Assembly: GCA_027924645.1 (NCBI GenBank)
Contig: BSBN01000213.1
Span: forward strand, 35,342,501-35,406,500
Direction of reading: 5' to 3'
Source: Cunninghamia lanceolata
Lineage: Eukaryota; Streptophyta; Pinopsida; Cupressales; Cupressaceae
Length of the DNA: 64,000 bases
Part shown: piece by piece, positions 11,151 through 24,868 of the stretch
Layout: every line of letters starts with the position of its first letter
Position numbering within the stretch: position 1 is the first letter of the stretch
The notes under the pieces: generated by a model
What the model was told of the DNA's origin: nothing
What the model saw: the letters and a program-made list of their open reading frames with translations, nothing else
Databases searched by the model: none
Program-made: the position numbers and the translations under genes

Positions 11151-12355
11151 ACAACCTAGTGGTTTGTGCCAAAATTTTAGGGTTTTGGGTCAATTTATGT
11201 GGTTTTCCTTTACGTTTTAGGGTTTATTGTGCTCCACAGACTATATTTTGTGCCCTAGGATAAAAAAACCTAAGTCATCCGATCACCTAAGTATTTTGTG
11301 TTATGTTTTGATGTTGACCTCTTGGCCCCAGTTGCCAGGCATTTTAGTTACAACTTATTCCTTTATATGTCATGCTTTACTGACCCCTTTGTCCTAGGTT
11401 ACTAGTTGTCGTTTCCTCTCAAAAATGGAAATATTAAAATCTATAAGTCTATAATGAGGGAGTCAAATATGGTAGTGGCATATGGCGGCTTAGTGTGAGA
11501 TCATGAGCTTAAAAAATGTGTACCTTGTCAAGGTCGTGCTGTGGTAGAATACTGCCATTTGGCTAATGGGCCCATGGTCTTGTTAAAGCCAGTGGTAAGG
11601 GAGGTCCAACTGTGCACTTTTTGGTTGGTTGCACACTCCTGTAGAGGACAAGATGTCAGAACTGAGTCATCTCTGCGCTGCTATGGTTTTTTGCCATGTG
11701 TACCTAGTTAGCCGAATACATACAAAGCCTAAAAGATATTACGTTCCACATGGACAGATAGCACGAGCTTGCAACATCAGAAAACTAGGACCTAATGTGG
11801 AGCACAAAGCTTTGAAATGTTAACACATGGCAAATCCTAAGGGTTGACATGGAAAGTTGTCCTACATGGCTGAAGATGATTGGTCAAAGATTTTTCAATG
11901 TGCTCCATGGGTTTTTCAAATCTCCTGGACTATTCTGAGCCACTGATCTTGTCTCGACTAGCCTTGCATCAACAACCAATATTCAAAATTTTGAATTGAT
12001 TGTTGTGGACACTCTGTTCAAGCAAACAAATAGTAATGGTGGAAATGACTGGTACCAATCAATTGCAAGGTCGCTCGATGCAAATAAATAGTATGTTGGA
12101 ATTGTAATGATGATCATTCCATGCTGTAAAAAGAATTTCTTGGCAACTCGAGCTCTCAATATTTTTTTGGCAAAAATTAGGGTTTACAAGTGGACATCCA
12201 GGTTGATGAAAATTTTGAGTTTTCATTAGTACAATTGATTATGTTAGGTGTTTTTAAGTATTTTCTTGTTTGCATAGAATAAAAAGGTCATAGAATCGAG
12301 TAGTTTTTATAAACCCTATTTTCACAGAAGCCCTAATAACTTGTAATTCAATAAA
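11151..12355. other. Non-coding stretch before the 12.36-kb gene relic
   Basis: No supported coding region. The 11629-11823 frame has no recognisable features. The last 60 bases contain TTTATAAACC (about 12305-12314) followed 42 bases later by the ATG of the next gene relic, so a TATA-like promoter or 5' leader is possible. Confidence 0.3.
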
Positions 12356-15300
12356 ATGAGTCAATCAATGGGTCAATCATCCATGTCAAAAAGAACATTA
12401 GATGAGGATTTAATGATACAGTTGCCTGGGTCATCAAGAAGACCTTTCAATGTTTGTGGCCCAGGAGGAGTAAATGATAGATTATTAGATAATGCCTGGG
12501 GTTGTAGAGATGCAAAAGTTCCTATAAGAGGGTGGGCATTATATGGTCATTAGTAGAGGAAGAAATGTTCTAGGGCTCCGCTTTCACATGCATGGACCTT
12601 AGATTCAGTGAAGCTTCTAGTGCCAAATGTGTTCATTGATGCTGATATTTTTAAGGCTATAGCTAGGAGATATGACCCACAGAGGAGAATGGTATTGGCA
12701 GGAAATAATGTGGGTATGACTAACATAACAAAGGAGTACATTTCTAAATTCTTTGGATTGAACCCTGTAGCCAACAAGGGAATAGAATTTGAAGCTTTCA
12801 ATGATAAATACAGAAAAAATACAAGTAGTTATAGAATTGTGTTGCTTTCGAATCATAGGGTGAGAGGAATAGGCAACAAGCCAATCAAGTTTTCTCCTAA
12901 TGAGAAGGAGCCCTTGGCAATTGATTATTTTTATGACTATTTCATTAAGACCTATCATTCATTATGTCAGGTCTTGGGGCAGGATGCAAAGGGGAACATG
13001 CATGTTGCTCTTATGCTCATTGGAACAGATATTCAAGATCAAATGGTGAATAATGAATATGATTATGCCTCATATATTGCAAATAAGATGAATGAGTAGT
13101 TAAAGGCCATCAGGAAGAATGAAGACAAGATGGAGTTTAAGATGGAATTCAAGTGGTACTCCCTAATGTGTCATATGATGGGTTTGTGACATGATGCCTT
13201 GAAGGTTAGTCAGGTAGATAATGAAGGCAACCCCTTTCCTATTTAGTGCTGAACTCATATGCTGGATAAGCACTGTAATACTGCCAATTATGTGATTTTT
13301 GAGGAGGATTTTTTTAGAAGACTTTTGAATTACATTGAGCCTCCACAGGATAGAATACCAAGAGCAATTATGGATTTCTTGATGCCAATGGATAGGACCC
13401 CTAAGATGGGAATCCAACATAATTGGGGTGATTGGTTTCTACACACCCACACTACTAGTATTAGGGTATATGTATGTACATTGAGCCCTCATGTGTTACC
13501 AAAGTATGTCCCAAAGAGACTTGCTTATCTAGAGGTAATGTGGCAGTTGAATGAGTCAGACAAGACTCACTCGAGGGGGTAGAAGAAAGGGACTTTCTTC
13601 CCCACTTCTACAAAGTTTGGTGATTTTTGGACAATAAATAAGGAGGGTTTAGATCAAATCTACCCAATTTTACAGTCATACAAGATGGGGAAAGAGCCCT
13701 CAAGAAGTTTCGTTCTAGAAGGATTTATCAACAGGGTCAGACTAAGTAACAAGAGACCTACATTTGTGCACAAGCTCTTGTTTGAGGAAGATATAGTTAG
13801 AAATTGTTTTTCTATGGAGGAAGTAAAGGATAAAAGAAGTAGATGGGCAAGGGTTAAGGAGCTAGAGGACCAAAAGAGTAGGATGCATGCAAATTATCCT
13901 GGTGCTTTTGTAGAGGAAAAGGATCCTATTGTTAGGATATAGATGATATTGCATCATGCTAAGATATTTATTGGGAAAGCTCCTATAGTAGAAGAGAGGC
14001 CTTGATATGATAAGGATGCTCTATACTAGTGCTATTTAGAGTAGAAAGTGAGTCCACTGCCCCTGAGCATTCTCAAAGTGCTGATGTTCCTCTACCATAT
14101 TCTTCTAAGAAGAGGAAGATGATTGATCTTGAAGGTGGGGATACGAAGATTGAAATGGTCAATTTGGAGGGTACTATAGAAAGTACACCCAGAGAAGAGG
14201 AAGAAGTAAACAAACCCATGACTTTACCTGTAAGGGTTGTGGTGAATCCTCCACCTGAGAATAGAATGGATGTGAGTCTCAGACAAGGAAAGATGAAACA
14301 AATGACATACGAGCATTAGCTTGTACACAATTCTTTTCTGATGATGAATTTGTTAAATCCCAAGAATTTAAGAGGTTTGTGTTGAGATTGAGGAGTATAG
14401 AGTTTTAGAAAAGAGTTGAGGAGGCCAAAATTAATGCATACCCTGACCAATATGAGGAAATTACTTAAACGGTGTTGTATCATGTGAGTCAGGATATTGG
14501 TCAAATCACTCCTGAAGAGGGAAGACAAATAGTTGAGAGTAGTGGTTTGTTGTTGCTACCACATTGGAATGTAGTCACTGCACTTGCTCTGGACACTATA
14601 AGGAGATAGGATGAAGAGGTATTTACTACAGAAGAGTAGGTTGACCAAGCTTTCTTTGGATCAAGTTGTAACCCTAAGTTTGAAACTTTGGAAATATAAG
14701 CAATGGCCCAAAATATAGACAAGCCTAAAGTAGCAGATAGTGTTCATGACTTGAAAGGGAATGTTATTGTCAAGAGGCTATCAAACACACTTGTCCCTCA
14801 AGTTGCATCCCTAAGTGTGCACATAATCCTATTCACTAAAGCTGTCACTGTGAAATTGCAGAAGGAACATGATCAATTGAATGAGAAATATACACATGTT
14901 ATGGCAGAGTTGAATCATTATAAGTCTCTTCAACTTAGAGCCCCTGTTCCAATAATTTCCACTCCCTCAAGTTCTGTAGAACCTTTTCCATCAAATAGGG
15001 ATTCTTTGCTTTTAGAAATAAAGGAGCTCAAAGATCAATTTAAATAATCTACACAAAATAGGATTGAAATAACTGGTAAACTTGTTAATGATTTGATTAA
15101 TCACAAAATTGCTAAGGTAGTAAATAAGGTTGATGCTGCATGGAAAGCCCATTCAGATTTGAGAACAACTTTTGATAAGCATGTACAAGACAAGGAAAAT
15201 ATGAAAGGGATAGTTGATAAATGGTTGCCCAAGATTGCAATAATAAGGAAAATTCACAAATGTGCCAGATTTGACCCTGCAGCTCATGCTGAGATTACAC

Positions 15301-15719
15301 CAACATATGATATGATTATAATGTTGGAAGATATTGTTGTATACATGTTAACTTTTGACAAGTATGTTGGAGATAAGTTGAATTTGCTAGAACATATTGA
15401 CAAGAAGATTATGCCAGAGATTCTGGATAATAATAAATAGATAAAACCTCTTGATCAGTGGATGGAGCAGTTCAAAACATTAGATCTTGATCTCTCATCT
15501 ACCATATGTGCTAATGGTGTGTTCAACATAGATCAATTGAATAGTAGATTAGATGAGTTGTTTTCTTTAGAGGTGGATCTTAACAGTTTCAACCAAGAAA
15601 CTAGGGCAATCTTGGAAGCCAAGTATATTGCCAATAATGACAAGATAGATAAAATGATCCCATTCCAATGGCCTACGGAGAAGATGTGTGTTGCATTAAC
15701 CAAGAAATATAATGATTAA
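12356..15719 (+). pseudogene. Large unknown protein relic, transposon-associated type
   Basis: A single reading frame from ATG 12356 to about 13990 is broken only by stops (TAG TAG after LYGH, TAG after NKMNE, TAG after HSRG). A frameshift lies near 13990, and a second frame runs 14703-15719. Order: a Gly/Ser-rich start; a domain with ITKEYISKFFGLNP; a segment with FKWYSLMCHMMGL; SIRVYV........LPKYVP....LEVMWQL (about 13460-13550); an acidic linker (14.0-14.3 kb); and a C-terminal half with LQKEHDQLNEKYTHV, DKHVQDKENMKGIVDKWLPK and RLDELFSLEVDLN, rich in charged heptads like a coiled coil. I cannot name the family. The ITxEYIxxxFGLP-like motif recalls proteins annotated as putative plant transposon proteins. 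It may be a gag-like or accessory gene of an unrecognised element. Confidence 0.6.
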
Positions 15720-16772
15720 AACATAGGATTGGATTAAAATGCTTTGAATAATATATAGGGAGTTATGTATTTCATTAGGGATTACTAAGAAGAAAAGTGT
15801 GAAATACCCTTCTTTGGATGTGTCATTGTAAGGTAATGATACAGATTAGTCCTCTATGTTTGAATTCTATATGTCAGAAAGAGGCACTTGCAGGAAATAT
15901 TTTGACTCTATACCCTAGATAGGCACCGATCTAAATTTCATTTTACCCAACATCCAGAACCAAAACCCTAAAAGATAAATCATCTAAGTTATTTTGTTTT
16001 TTTTTGCACTAGTTTAGGTTGTTTTGATATATGTTCTCAAAGTTAGCAATGAGTTAACTTCCAAGGACTTAGCCAATTTTGAATTAATCTCACAAAATTG
16101 GTGTATATAAATGAGAACATTTGTGCTTTTGCAATATCCTATGGTGAGTAGGGTTTGATCAGTTGATATTATTGTAAAGGGAATCCCCCTAGGTTTAGCA
16201 GAGCCTAACGTGTAGAGGAGATCAATTCATTGACTCATGTTCGTTGGCCACTAATTTAAGAGTCTTGAGTATTAAAGATGGCTACTTTATAGAGACAATT
16301 AGGCAATCAACTGGAAGAACCAACACAACCTTGGGCCAAGAGATAACTAAAGAAGGTTTAAACCAAACATTTACATGTAGTCTAGGTTCAACAACATGCA
16401 TAAAAATTCACAGAAAATAAAGGATTTGTTTTAACCCAAAATGCTATTATTCACTAAAAAGCATAAATGGTGGGTCTTAACCCTTACAAGAGTTGAATGC
16501 ACAAAATAAACTAATGATTCCACTCCATAATCAATAGCAATGATCAAATCATAGCATATATTTCATAAGCATTGACATCAAACATCAAATGCAACAAGCA
16601 TAAAGGAGAAATTCATCTCCTAGAATAATGTGAACTACATAACATCAGAGCATTCAAATGATAAACAAAGCATAGTTTCAAATTTAATTTCAACTTCATA
16701 ATAAAGTAATCCTAAACATTTCATAATCGAGATTGTCCAAACAAGCTAAATCCCTTTCAAAATGATAAGCAA
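15720..16772. other. Non-coding 3' flank of the gene relic, copy A
   Basis: No gene seen. It contains two short TATA-like runs and an A/T-rich body. It is the 3' part of duplication copy A and is matched by 17607-18668. Confidence 0.6.
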
Positions 16773-17606
16773 ATGTGGAAATTGAATGAATTAGAGTTGA
16801 ATCATTATATGTATCTTCAACTTGGAGCCCCTATTCCAATAATTTCCACTCCCTCCAATTCTACAGAACCTTTTCCATTAGATAGGGAGTCTTTACTTTC
16901 AAAAATAAAGGAGCTCAAAGATCAATTGAAAGGAGCTACCCAAAATAGGCTTGAAATAACTGACAAACTTGTTAATGATTTGATTAATAACAAAATTGCC
17001 AGGGTAGTAAATAAGGCTGATATTGCATGGAAAGCCTATTTAGATTTGAGAACAACTTTTTATAAGCATGCACAAGACAAGGAAAATCTGAAAGGGATAG
17101 TTGATAAATAGTTTCCCAAGACTGTAACAATAAGGCAAATTCACAAATGTGCCATATTTGACCCTACAGCTCCTTCTAAGATTGCATCAACATATGATAT
17201 GATTATAATATTGGAAGATATTGTTGTATACATGTTAAGGTTTGACAAGTATGTTGGAGATAAGTTGCATTTGCTAGAGCATATTGACAAGAAGATTATG
17301 CTAGAGATTCTAGATAATAATAAATAGGTAAAACCTCTTGATCAGTGGAAGGAGCAGTTCAAAACATTAGTTCCTAATCTCTCATCTGCCATATGTGCTA
17401 ATGGTGTGTTCAACATAGATCAATTGAATAGTAGATTAGATGAGTTATTTTCTTTAGAGGTGGGTCTTAACAGTTTCAGCAAAGAAACTAGGGCAATCTT
17501 GGAAGCCAAGTATACTGCCAATAATGACAAGATAGATAAAATGATCCCATTCCAATGGCCTACAGAGAAGATGTGTGTTGCATGGACTAAGAAATATAAT
17601 GATTAA
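16773..17606 (+). pseudogene. Duplicated C-terminal part of the unknown gene, copy B
   Basis: The translation repeats copy A: ELNHYMYLQLGAPIPIIST, LTDKLVNDLINNKIARVV-type sequence, DKHAQDKEN-type sequence, DIVVYMLRFDKYVGDKL and RLDELFSLEVGLNS. It has no start of its own and no promoter; it is a by-product of the tandem duplication. The TAG after ILDNNK is shared with copy A and so predates the duplication. The TAG at GIVDK*FPK, where copy A still has Trp, came later. Confidence 0.85.
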
Positions 17607-18668
17607 AACATAGGATTTGATTAAAATGCTTTGAATAAGATATAGGGAGTTATGTATTTCATTAGGGATTACTAAGAAGAAATGTGTGAAATATCCTTCT
17701 TTGGATGTGTCATTGTAAAGCAATGATATAGATTAGTCCTCTATGTTTGAAGTTTATATGTTAGAAAGAGAAACTTGCAAGAAATAGTTTGACTCTATAC
17801 CCTAGATAGGTACCGATCTAAATTTCATTTTGCCCAAGATCCAGAACCAAAACTCTAAAATATAAATCATCTGAGTTATTTTGTTTTGTTTTGTACGAGT
17901 TTAGGTTGTTTTGATATATGTGCTCAAAGACAACAATGAATTAACTTCCAAGGACTTAGTTTTGAATTAATCTCACAATCTTGGTGTAAATTATATGAGA
18001 ACATTTCTTCTTTTTCAATATCCTATGGTGATTAGGGTTTGATCAGTTGATATTGTTGTAAAGGGAATACCCCCTAGGTTTAGCAAAGCCTAAAGTGCAG
18101 AGGAGATCAGTTCATTGACTCTTGTTCATTGGTCACTGAAGTATTAAAGATGGCTACTTTGTAGAGACAATCAGACAATCAACTAGAAGAACCAACACAA
18201 CCTCAAGCCAAGAGATAACTAGAGAATGTTTAAACCAAACATTTACATGTAGTCTAGGTTCAACAACATGCATAAAAATTCATATAAAATAAAGGATTTG
18301 TTTTAACCCAAAATGCTATTATTCACTAAAATTCATACATGGTGTATCTTAACCCTTACAAGAGTTGAATGCACAACATAAACTAATTATTCCACTCCAT
18401 AATCAAAAGCAATGATCAAATCATAGCATATATTTCATAAGCATTGACATCAAACATCAAATGCAACAAGCATAAAGGAGAAATTCAACTCCTAGCATAA
18501 TGTCAACTACATAACATCATATCATTGATTCTATCTAATCATAGCATGCAAATGATAAACAAAACATAGTTTCAAATTTAATTTCAACTTCATAATAAAG
18601 TAATCCGAAACATTTCATAATCAGGATTGTCCAAACATTCTAAATCCCTTCTAAAATGATAAGCAAGT

Positions 18669-21600
18669 GCTACGCAAATAATGACATACATGCATTGATG
18701 TGAAATGAATCTCATTCCAAACTTAAATGGTTCTAATTCCTAAAATATGATCCAATAGCATTGAATTAAAAACACCAAGATTCATCATTACAAATATCAG
18801 CTACACATCACTTCTCTTTGCAAGGCTAACAAGTCTACTCTAACATGCTAGTAAAATATGATATAATGCCTAAATTTCTATGAATCATAACTAAGAAAGG
18901 ACATGATACAATAATGAAACTATGTAAATTTTGATAACACAAATCAATGCTTAATTCACCTAAAAATTTTCTTTCCAAATAAGATCTAGTTCAACTATGC
19001 AATTCATGAGATCAATCATACTACAATGACATATCAAATTGATCATAACTTAATAGAAATAAGAGTTGGATGAACACAAACCACACCATGGAGTTACATT
19101 AACATCTACAACACATCCATGAAATTAAATAATAGTTAAGAACTTTTTTCCAAAGCATGAATAGTAACATATATGATGCTCAAATAGAATTAACTGCCTA
19201 CACATGCATTTTATACCAAAATACATAACACAATAATTATTACAATTACAAGCCCACATCAGATGAATATAAATATGGGAACATTATGGGATAAATTACA
19301 TGCTCAATTCAATAATTCAAGGCATAAAATAAGATGGAAAATATACTAAGGTAGCCATTAAAAAGGTATTTTTGGAAAAGCATTAGATTTGAAAGATTAT
19401 TGAAATATCAAAAGGAAAATTATTTTATTTGCTAGTTTGAGAAATTACTATATTAGCCATTATAAAGGTATTTTACAAATGCATTAGATTTAAATGATTA
19501 GTGAAATATCCAAATAAAAAATATCTATGTGCAAAATATCTAATTTTGAAATATTCTCTTTTGAATTAGCATGCTAGTGTAAAATGGAAAAGAAAGTGAA
19601 ATGGGGGTTTAGGGATTTTCAGAGTCAAAAAGGGAAAAGGAAGGGTTTTATTATTTTATTTTTATTTTTCCTCCATTCCTTTTTATTTTTTTCCTCTTGT
19701 GTATTTGGATACTCGGATTGATAAATTGAAGATTGGAAGGGATTTGCTTGTGGATTGGGATCTTGTATAGATTGGATTGCTTGAAGACATGATTTCTATG
19801 CATGTGTGCTTTCTTGGGATTGATTTATACCTCAAGGATCTCCCTGGGAAAGCTTGCACAAAAGAGGTATTTTCCTTTAAAAGAAACAAAGAATGCAATT
19901 TCTTCATGTAAATTCCTTGTTTGTCCATGCTCCCATATCAATTGGGATAGGCATATGTCTTGTTTGAATACGCTTGAATTGGATTATAAGTAATTTATTT
20001 TGTCAATCATTTGTTAGAATTTTCAAATGATGCTATTAGGTTGGAAAAATTTCTTTAGTTGTAGCTTCATATTATTTAAATTTGGAATTTTCAAAATGAT
20101 GATATTGGGTTGAAAAAATTTCTCTAGAAATTTATGTGATTGCATATTTATGGTGTTGGCTAGATTTAGAACATAAGGGTATTTTTAGAAAATTGATTGG
20201 GTGTTTCTTCTAGCTTTCTTGAGAAATGTGAAATGGCTCAAAAACCCTTCAAAAGTTCTCCAAATAAATTATGTGATTGAAAAGGTTTTATCCCCAACCT
20301 ATTTAAAGTAAGAGGGTGTAATTTGATTTTGAAATTATGCACTTTTTACTTATAGTAAAATTTAGTGAATAGTGAAAATCTTGAATCTTCTCATAATGGT
20401 GATTGAGCTTATTCATGGTTCTTGAAATTGGAAAATTTTGAATTTTGGATTTTAGGACATGTAAAATCTTTTTATTTTGCAAGATGATATGTCATGTTGG
20501 AAATATGATTTTCTTACTTTGGATAAAGGTGTCATGTGTTTCAGCCTCATTTTTCATGTTTTGAATTTTTTAGTCAAACTTGACTTTTGAAAGGCCTCTT
20601 GTTGGATATGTGTTTTCTAACCTCTTGGATATGAGTGTTACGTGTTTTTACCTTATTTTATTCCTTGACCCTTTTTCGTCAAAGTTGAGTTTTGGACTTA
20701 GGATTAGATACATAGTAGTTCATTTCCTACTTTTCATTGAGTCATTGGTACCTAATAGGTCCTAGTTACCATTTGCATCAATGTGATTTTGTGTCAACTC
20801 ATTGTTTTATATTGGTGGTTGTTACCATGTCTCCTTGTGTGTTATTGGTTGGAGGCCATAACCCTTGTGCATCATTATTTTATCTTGATTGTAGTATGTA
20901 TGTTTATTCAATGTGATGATGTCATGCATTATTTTATATGCTATGGCCATTTGAAGTAATGATGATTTTAGCATGTATTAATGGATGAATTGTAATATGG
21001 ATTTGGAGTGTTTTTCTTTCTTTTCTCAAGTGCATTGAAATGAAATGATTGGTGTTGATGAATAACAAAGGATAAGTTATGTGGATTAAAGGTATTGATG
21101 CTCCTTGTATTAGTCTATTTGTTTCTCCTACTTTCAGGTGGGCCATGAGAACCCATGTGGTGATTTGGGTATTGGGCAATTGATGTGTGTGTGTTCAAGT
21201 GTCGTTATGAATTGAATTACTAATGTATTTTTATCCATGAATTATGTATTGGAGCCTTGATTTATGTATTCAAGTGTTTTTGTGCATTAAATTCTATTGG
21301 ATTATTTTTCCCTAGTGTTATACATTGGATGGTGGATGGTACCCAGGGGTAACCATGGTGTGGATTTTGGTGTCTTGTGTGAGACCTTTGTTTGTGAGTG
21401 ATTTTGGTCGTGCTAGAAGTGTATCCATGATATTATCTCTTTGTAGCTTTGTAATTTCCTCCACAAATATTTTAACAAATATTTTTCAGATTTGGAAATC
21501 TTAAACTAGATCTTGCAAAATTACCCAAATTCAACACAATTTTCACAAAACTAGTCAACACAATCTTGGCAAATTTGTCATAGAAACTTTATGAAAAATT

Positions 21601-22399
21601 ATCCATTGAAATTAAATTGAAATTCACAATAAAATGTTGTTAAAAAATAAAATGCATCTACTACAACAACCACACATAAGATGAACAAATTCTTCATACA
21701 AACCCCAACAAAATCCTGCAAAACAACACCACAAAACAACAATATTTTGTTCCAACTGAATGCCTGGACCCCACAACTTCTAAAACTATCTATATGGACA
21801 TAGGAAAAATAATGAACTAATCTAAAACAACAACACAACCCACAACACACTATAGAAACACTGAAAATCAAATCTTCACACCACTTCTACTTAAACAATT
21901 CAACATAGATTGACAATTTCTGGGCACCGAATGAAAGATAAATCTCCGATATTTTATTAATGCTTTGGAAGTTTGAAAAAAACAATAATATGCTGAAATA
22001 ACAAAAAATACAATAGCAATAATAGAAACTACATCAATTTGAAACAATACCACAATAATCACTAGAAACCCTGAACTCCTTCACTTCATATTTGACAATT
22101 TTTGTAACCAATTGTAGAATAAATTTCCTAGCTGATCTGGATGGATAAAATGAATAACAAAATTTTGATATACAACCCACACAATATTAGAAACAACAAA
22201 AACATAAACTGAAACTATCTTTGCAGATAATCACACAAAACCTACAAAAACACATAACTCAAACTAGCTAAAATTTGTAAATCTAGAAGCACATTCACAA
22301 CCTATGAATGAAATTTTACTTCTAAACCAAAGGAGTTTCATCCTATGATCCAATAAACCAATGGCCATAGAAGATGCTTGAATGAATAGAAGTTTGAAC
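18669..22399. other. Long non-coding AT-rich stretch
   Basis: No supported gene. Two imperfect copies of a roughly 80-base unit lie about 100 bases apart at 19340-19430 and 19446-19525 (shared TAGCCATTA and GCATTAGATTT words). Another pair lies at 20010-20065 and 20085-20140 (GAATTTTCAAA.TGATG.TATT.GGTTG). Part of the right half (about 21.4-22.4 kb) may be the rest of the chromovirus LTR that starts at 23071, but I could not find its end. Confidence 0.5.
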
Positions 22400-23071
22400 A
22401 ATTTCATGTAAGAGAGATACATTAACAAAAGATATCCTATGTAGAAGCTGTTTGCCTTATATAAAAGTTGGATCACAAATCCCAACATCCCAATAGGCCA
22501 AAATAAATATTAATTAAAAATATTTTCAAATATTCCTTCTCAAAATAGGCCCCATAAAGAGTTGTCATAACCTCCACTTGATCTTTGGCTATTTTTAGGC
22601 AATAAAGATGCTCTTCTTCCACCCACTTACAACTATCATAACTAATTATGAGATGCCACTCCAATATGAAAAATACTAATATTTTATTTATTTGAGAAGC
22701 TTCCCAAAATAATCTCTTTGTAACTCCCACATTGACTACCAACTGTAACTTCCAATTATAAGTTGTCATAGAATTTGTCATAACCTTGTCATAGAATCTA
22801 TCATAAATAAAAATGCCAAATAATTTGGAAGTTCCTAATTGCTACATAAGAAACCCCACTCTCCATTTTGGGTTGCCAACAAAAGTTAAAATAATAAAAA
22901 TTTTAATATTTAATTGGCCCAATTAAGTAGCTTGAAAATATAAATTAATTGTGTGTCCAAAATATTAAATATTAAACAAATTATTTTTCAAACTCCTTCC
23001 TTAACCCACATAAAATATTGAAATGGGCATTTTTTCATAAAATGAAATTAATTAAAAAATGGGACATTACA
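22400..23071 (-). repeat. 3' LTR of an old chromodomain Gypsy element (partial extent)
   Basis: On the minus strand it begins TGTAATGTCCCATTTT at 23071, a start common in plant chromoviruses, right after the purine-rich GGGAAGGGCAGAC and the last codons of the element's polyprotein (LLED|KNFGKGRL). A TATA-like TTTATATAAGG lies near 22460 on the same strand. The left end was not found. The coding part this LTR belongs to is split and lies at 33855-34325 and 42493-42785. Confidence 0.65.
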
Positions 23072-23094
23072 AGTCTGCCCTTCCCAAAATTCTT

Positions 23095-23099
23095 GTCCT
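23095..23099. other. Left target-site duplication (GTCCT)
   Basis: GTCCT immediately left of the LTR at 23100; the same five bases lie immediately right of the partner LTR at 33855-33859. Confidence 0.9.
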
Positions 23100-24868
23100 T
23101 GTTGTCTCTCAGATTTGTACCCTTGCTACAGTTGTCAAACTTCAGCAATCATTTGATAAATGCCACAAATATCTGCGTTTGCATCACTCAAACTGGTTGC
23201 TAAAACATCCATTTGACTGAGCATACAAATCCAGATCCAAAATTTGAAAGTGAGAAAAAGCCCCTGAAATCCCCGCCAAATGAAAGAGGAGACAAAAACA
23301 TGCATTTTTGCCTTTTGCAGCATGTGGAAATTTGCTAAGATGGAGGAGATACAGGTGGTCAAAGCTGTAGTCAACTGTGTGTATATATTGCTTTGCATCT
23401 ATGCTTGTATCAGCCTCTGAAACTACCTCTGAGTCTACCTTTGCATGTACAAAGCGCTTTGTATATGGCCTCTTGCATATTGGCTTTGTATATCGAATTG
23501 TATGTTTGAACATACAATTGCAAATATACAAACACATGTATATACAATGCGTGGACCCCAATACTGAATTTTGGCGAATTTGACTTTACAGTCGGGTCCG
23601 CCTTGTATATTTCTTTCTTGTACATTTCATTTGTATATCGCAAGATACAATGCATTCAATATACAAGCCGTGGACCTGAACCATTTTATTAACCAGATTG
23701 GAGAAATTTGAAATCTAGGCCTTGTATCTTCAATCTCTTGTATATCGGGATATACATTGTCATATACATGTAAGCTGCGAACCTCAAACCATTATGAAGC
23801 ATATTGTAATCACCATTGGGTCTGAGCCATGCATGTTCCTCTTTGTATATAACCAATACATGCCGCATATACAATGCAGACATACAAGCAAACTATACAT
23901 ACAAACTGTGGAATCTGCCCCTTATCAACTGGAATGTATGTTCATTTCAAATCTGGCTTATATATTAGGAATGCATATTTGATTCTATGTGCAAACATAT
24001 AATCGCAAATATACAAGCAGTGGGCCCCAGCTTTAAATCCTTTCTCCTTGTATCTTATTCTTTGTATATGCCCTTTTGTATATCGGCATATATAATGCTG
24101 AGATACAAGCCGCAGACTCTAAATGATCATCCGCTATGCCTAATTCCATCGTTGGGTCCACCTTGTATGTATCCTTTCTTCTCCGATTGTATATAAAATA
24201 CAATCACCCACTATACAAACACCTTTGTATCTATGGACCCCACCTCTTGTATCTCCTGTTTGTCTGGCGAATTGCATTATTTCCATTGTATATTTCTTTG
24301 TATGTTCCCTTTATACAAAGCAAATATACAAACCAAAGATACATATAAACCCAATTCACATTTGCCTTGTATGTCGACCCTGCATGTGCCGATACACATT
24401 CTCTTTTGTATGTGCCCCTTTGTATGCTGACCTTGCATATCTTTGCCTTTGTATATGGCCTCTTTTGTATGTTGCGACTGTATGTTTGAATATACAATGC
24501 AAACATACATCCAAACCTACACTCCACCCCTTTGTACATCTTCTTGTATCTCACCGATGTATATTTCCTTTGCATATGTGAACATACAAAGGTGAATGTA
24601 TGTGCAAGCATACATTCAAAAATGCATATATAAATACTAAGTATGAAATTGAGATTTATCTACGATGGAAAGCACTTGAAGACAAAGGGTTTCTGGGTTT
24701 TTTTGGGTTTTCAGCAAAGATTCTCAAGGTGAGATTTTTAGGATTTTTTTGCAAGGCACAACATGAGTATTTGAAGGATTCAAACCTTTTGGGGTGTTTT
24801 CCTAAATGATTTTCTAGAAAAATGCGAGGTGAACTATTAAACTCTAGGTAAAGGAAAATAGGTCAATA
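23100..24868 (-). repeat. 3' LTR of the Tat-like element (1,769 bp)
   Basis: It matches 31290-33854 over its length except for an 810-base segment present only in the right LTR. The left edge is TGTTGTCTCTCAG; the right edge has decayed to GGTCAATA where the partner has GGTCAACA. Its centre (23380-24620) is an array of TTGTATAT/ATATACAA motifs with GGACCCC spacers. Confidence 0.9.

Larger units (their letters stand above)
14906..18668 (+). repeat. Tandem duplication, two copies of about 1.88 kb
   Basis: Copy A (14906 to about 16775) and copy B (16793 to about 18668) align almost line for line. Both start at AGAGTTGAATCATTATA, run through the C-terminal half of the 12.36-kb gene relic, the segment after its stop and a non-coding flank (CATTTCATAATC..GATTGTCCAAAC), and end at AATGATAAGCAARTG. 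The offset is 1,887 bases at the start and 1,894 at the end. Scattered substitutions and small indels show the duplication is not recent. Confidence 0.9.

Noticed and set aside
21599..22781. Several minus-strand frames with hydrophobic translations
   Set aside because: Short, no conserved motif, and partly within a presumed LTR; composition explains them.
23135..24611. Many overlapping open frames on both strands
   Set aside because: They lie in the TTGTATAT/ATATACAA array of the LTR; the repeat lacks stops by composition and the translations are Tyr/Ile/His-rich with no domain. The copies at 32079-33704 are the same.
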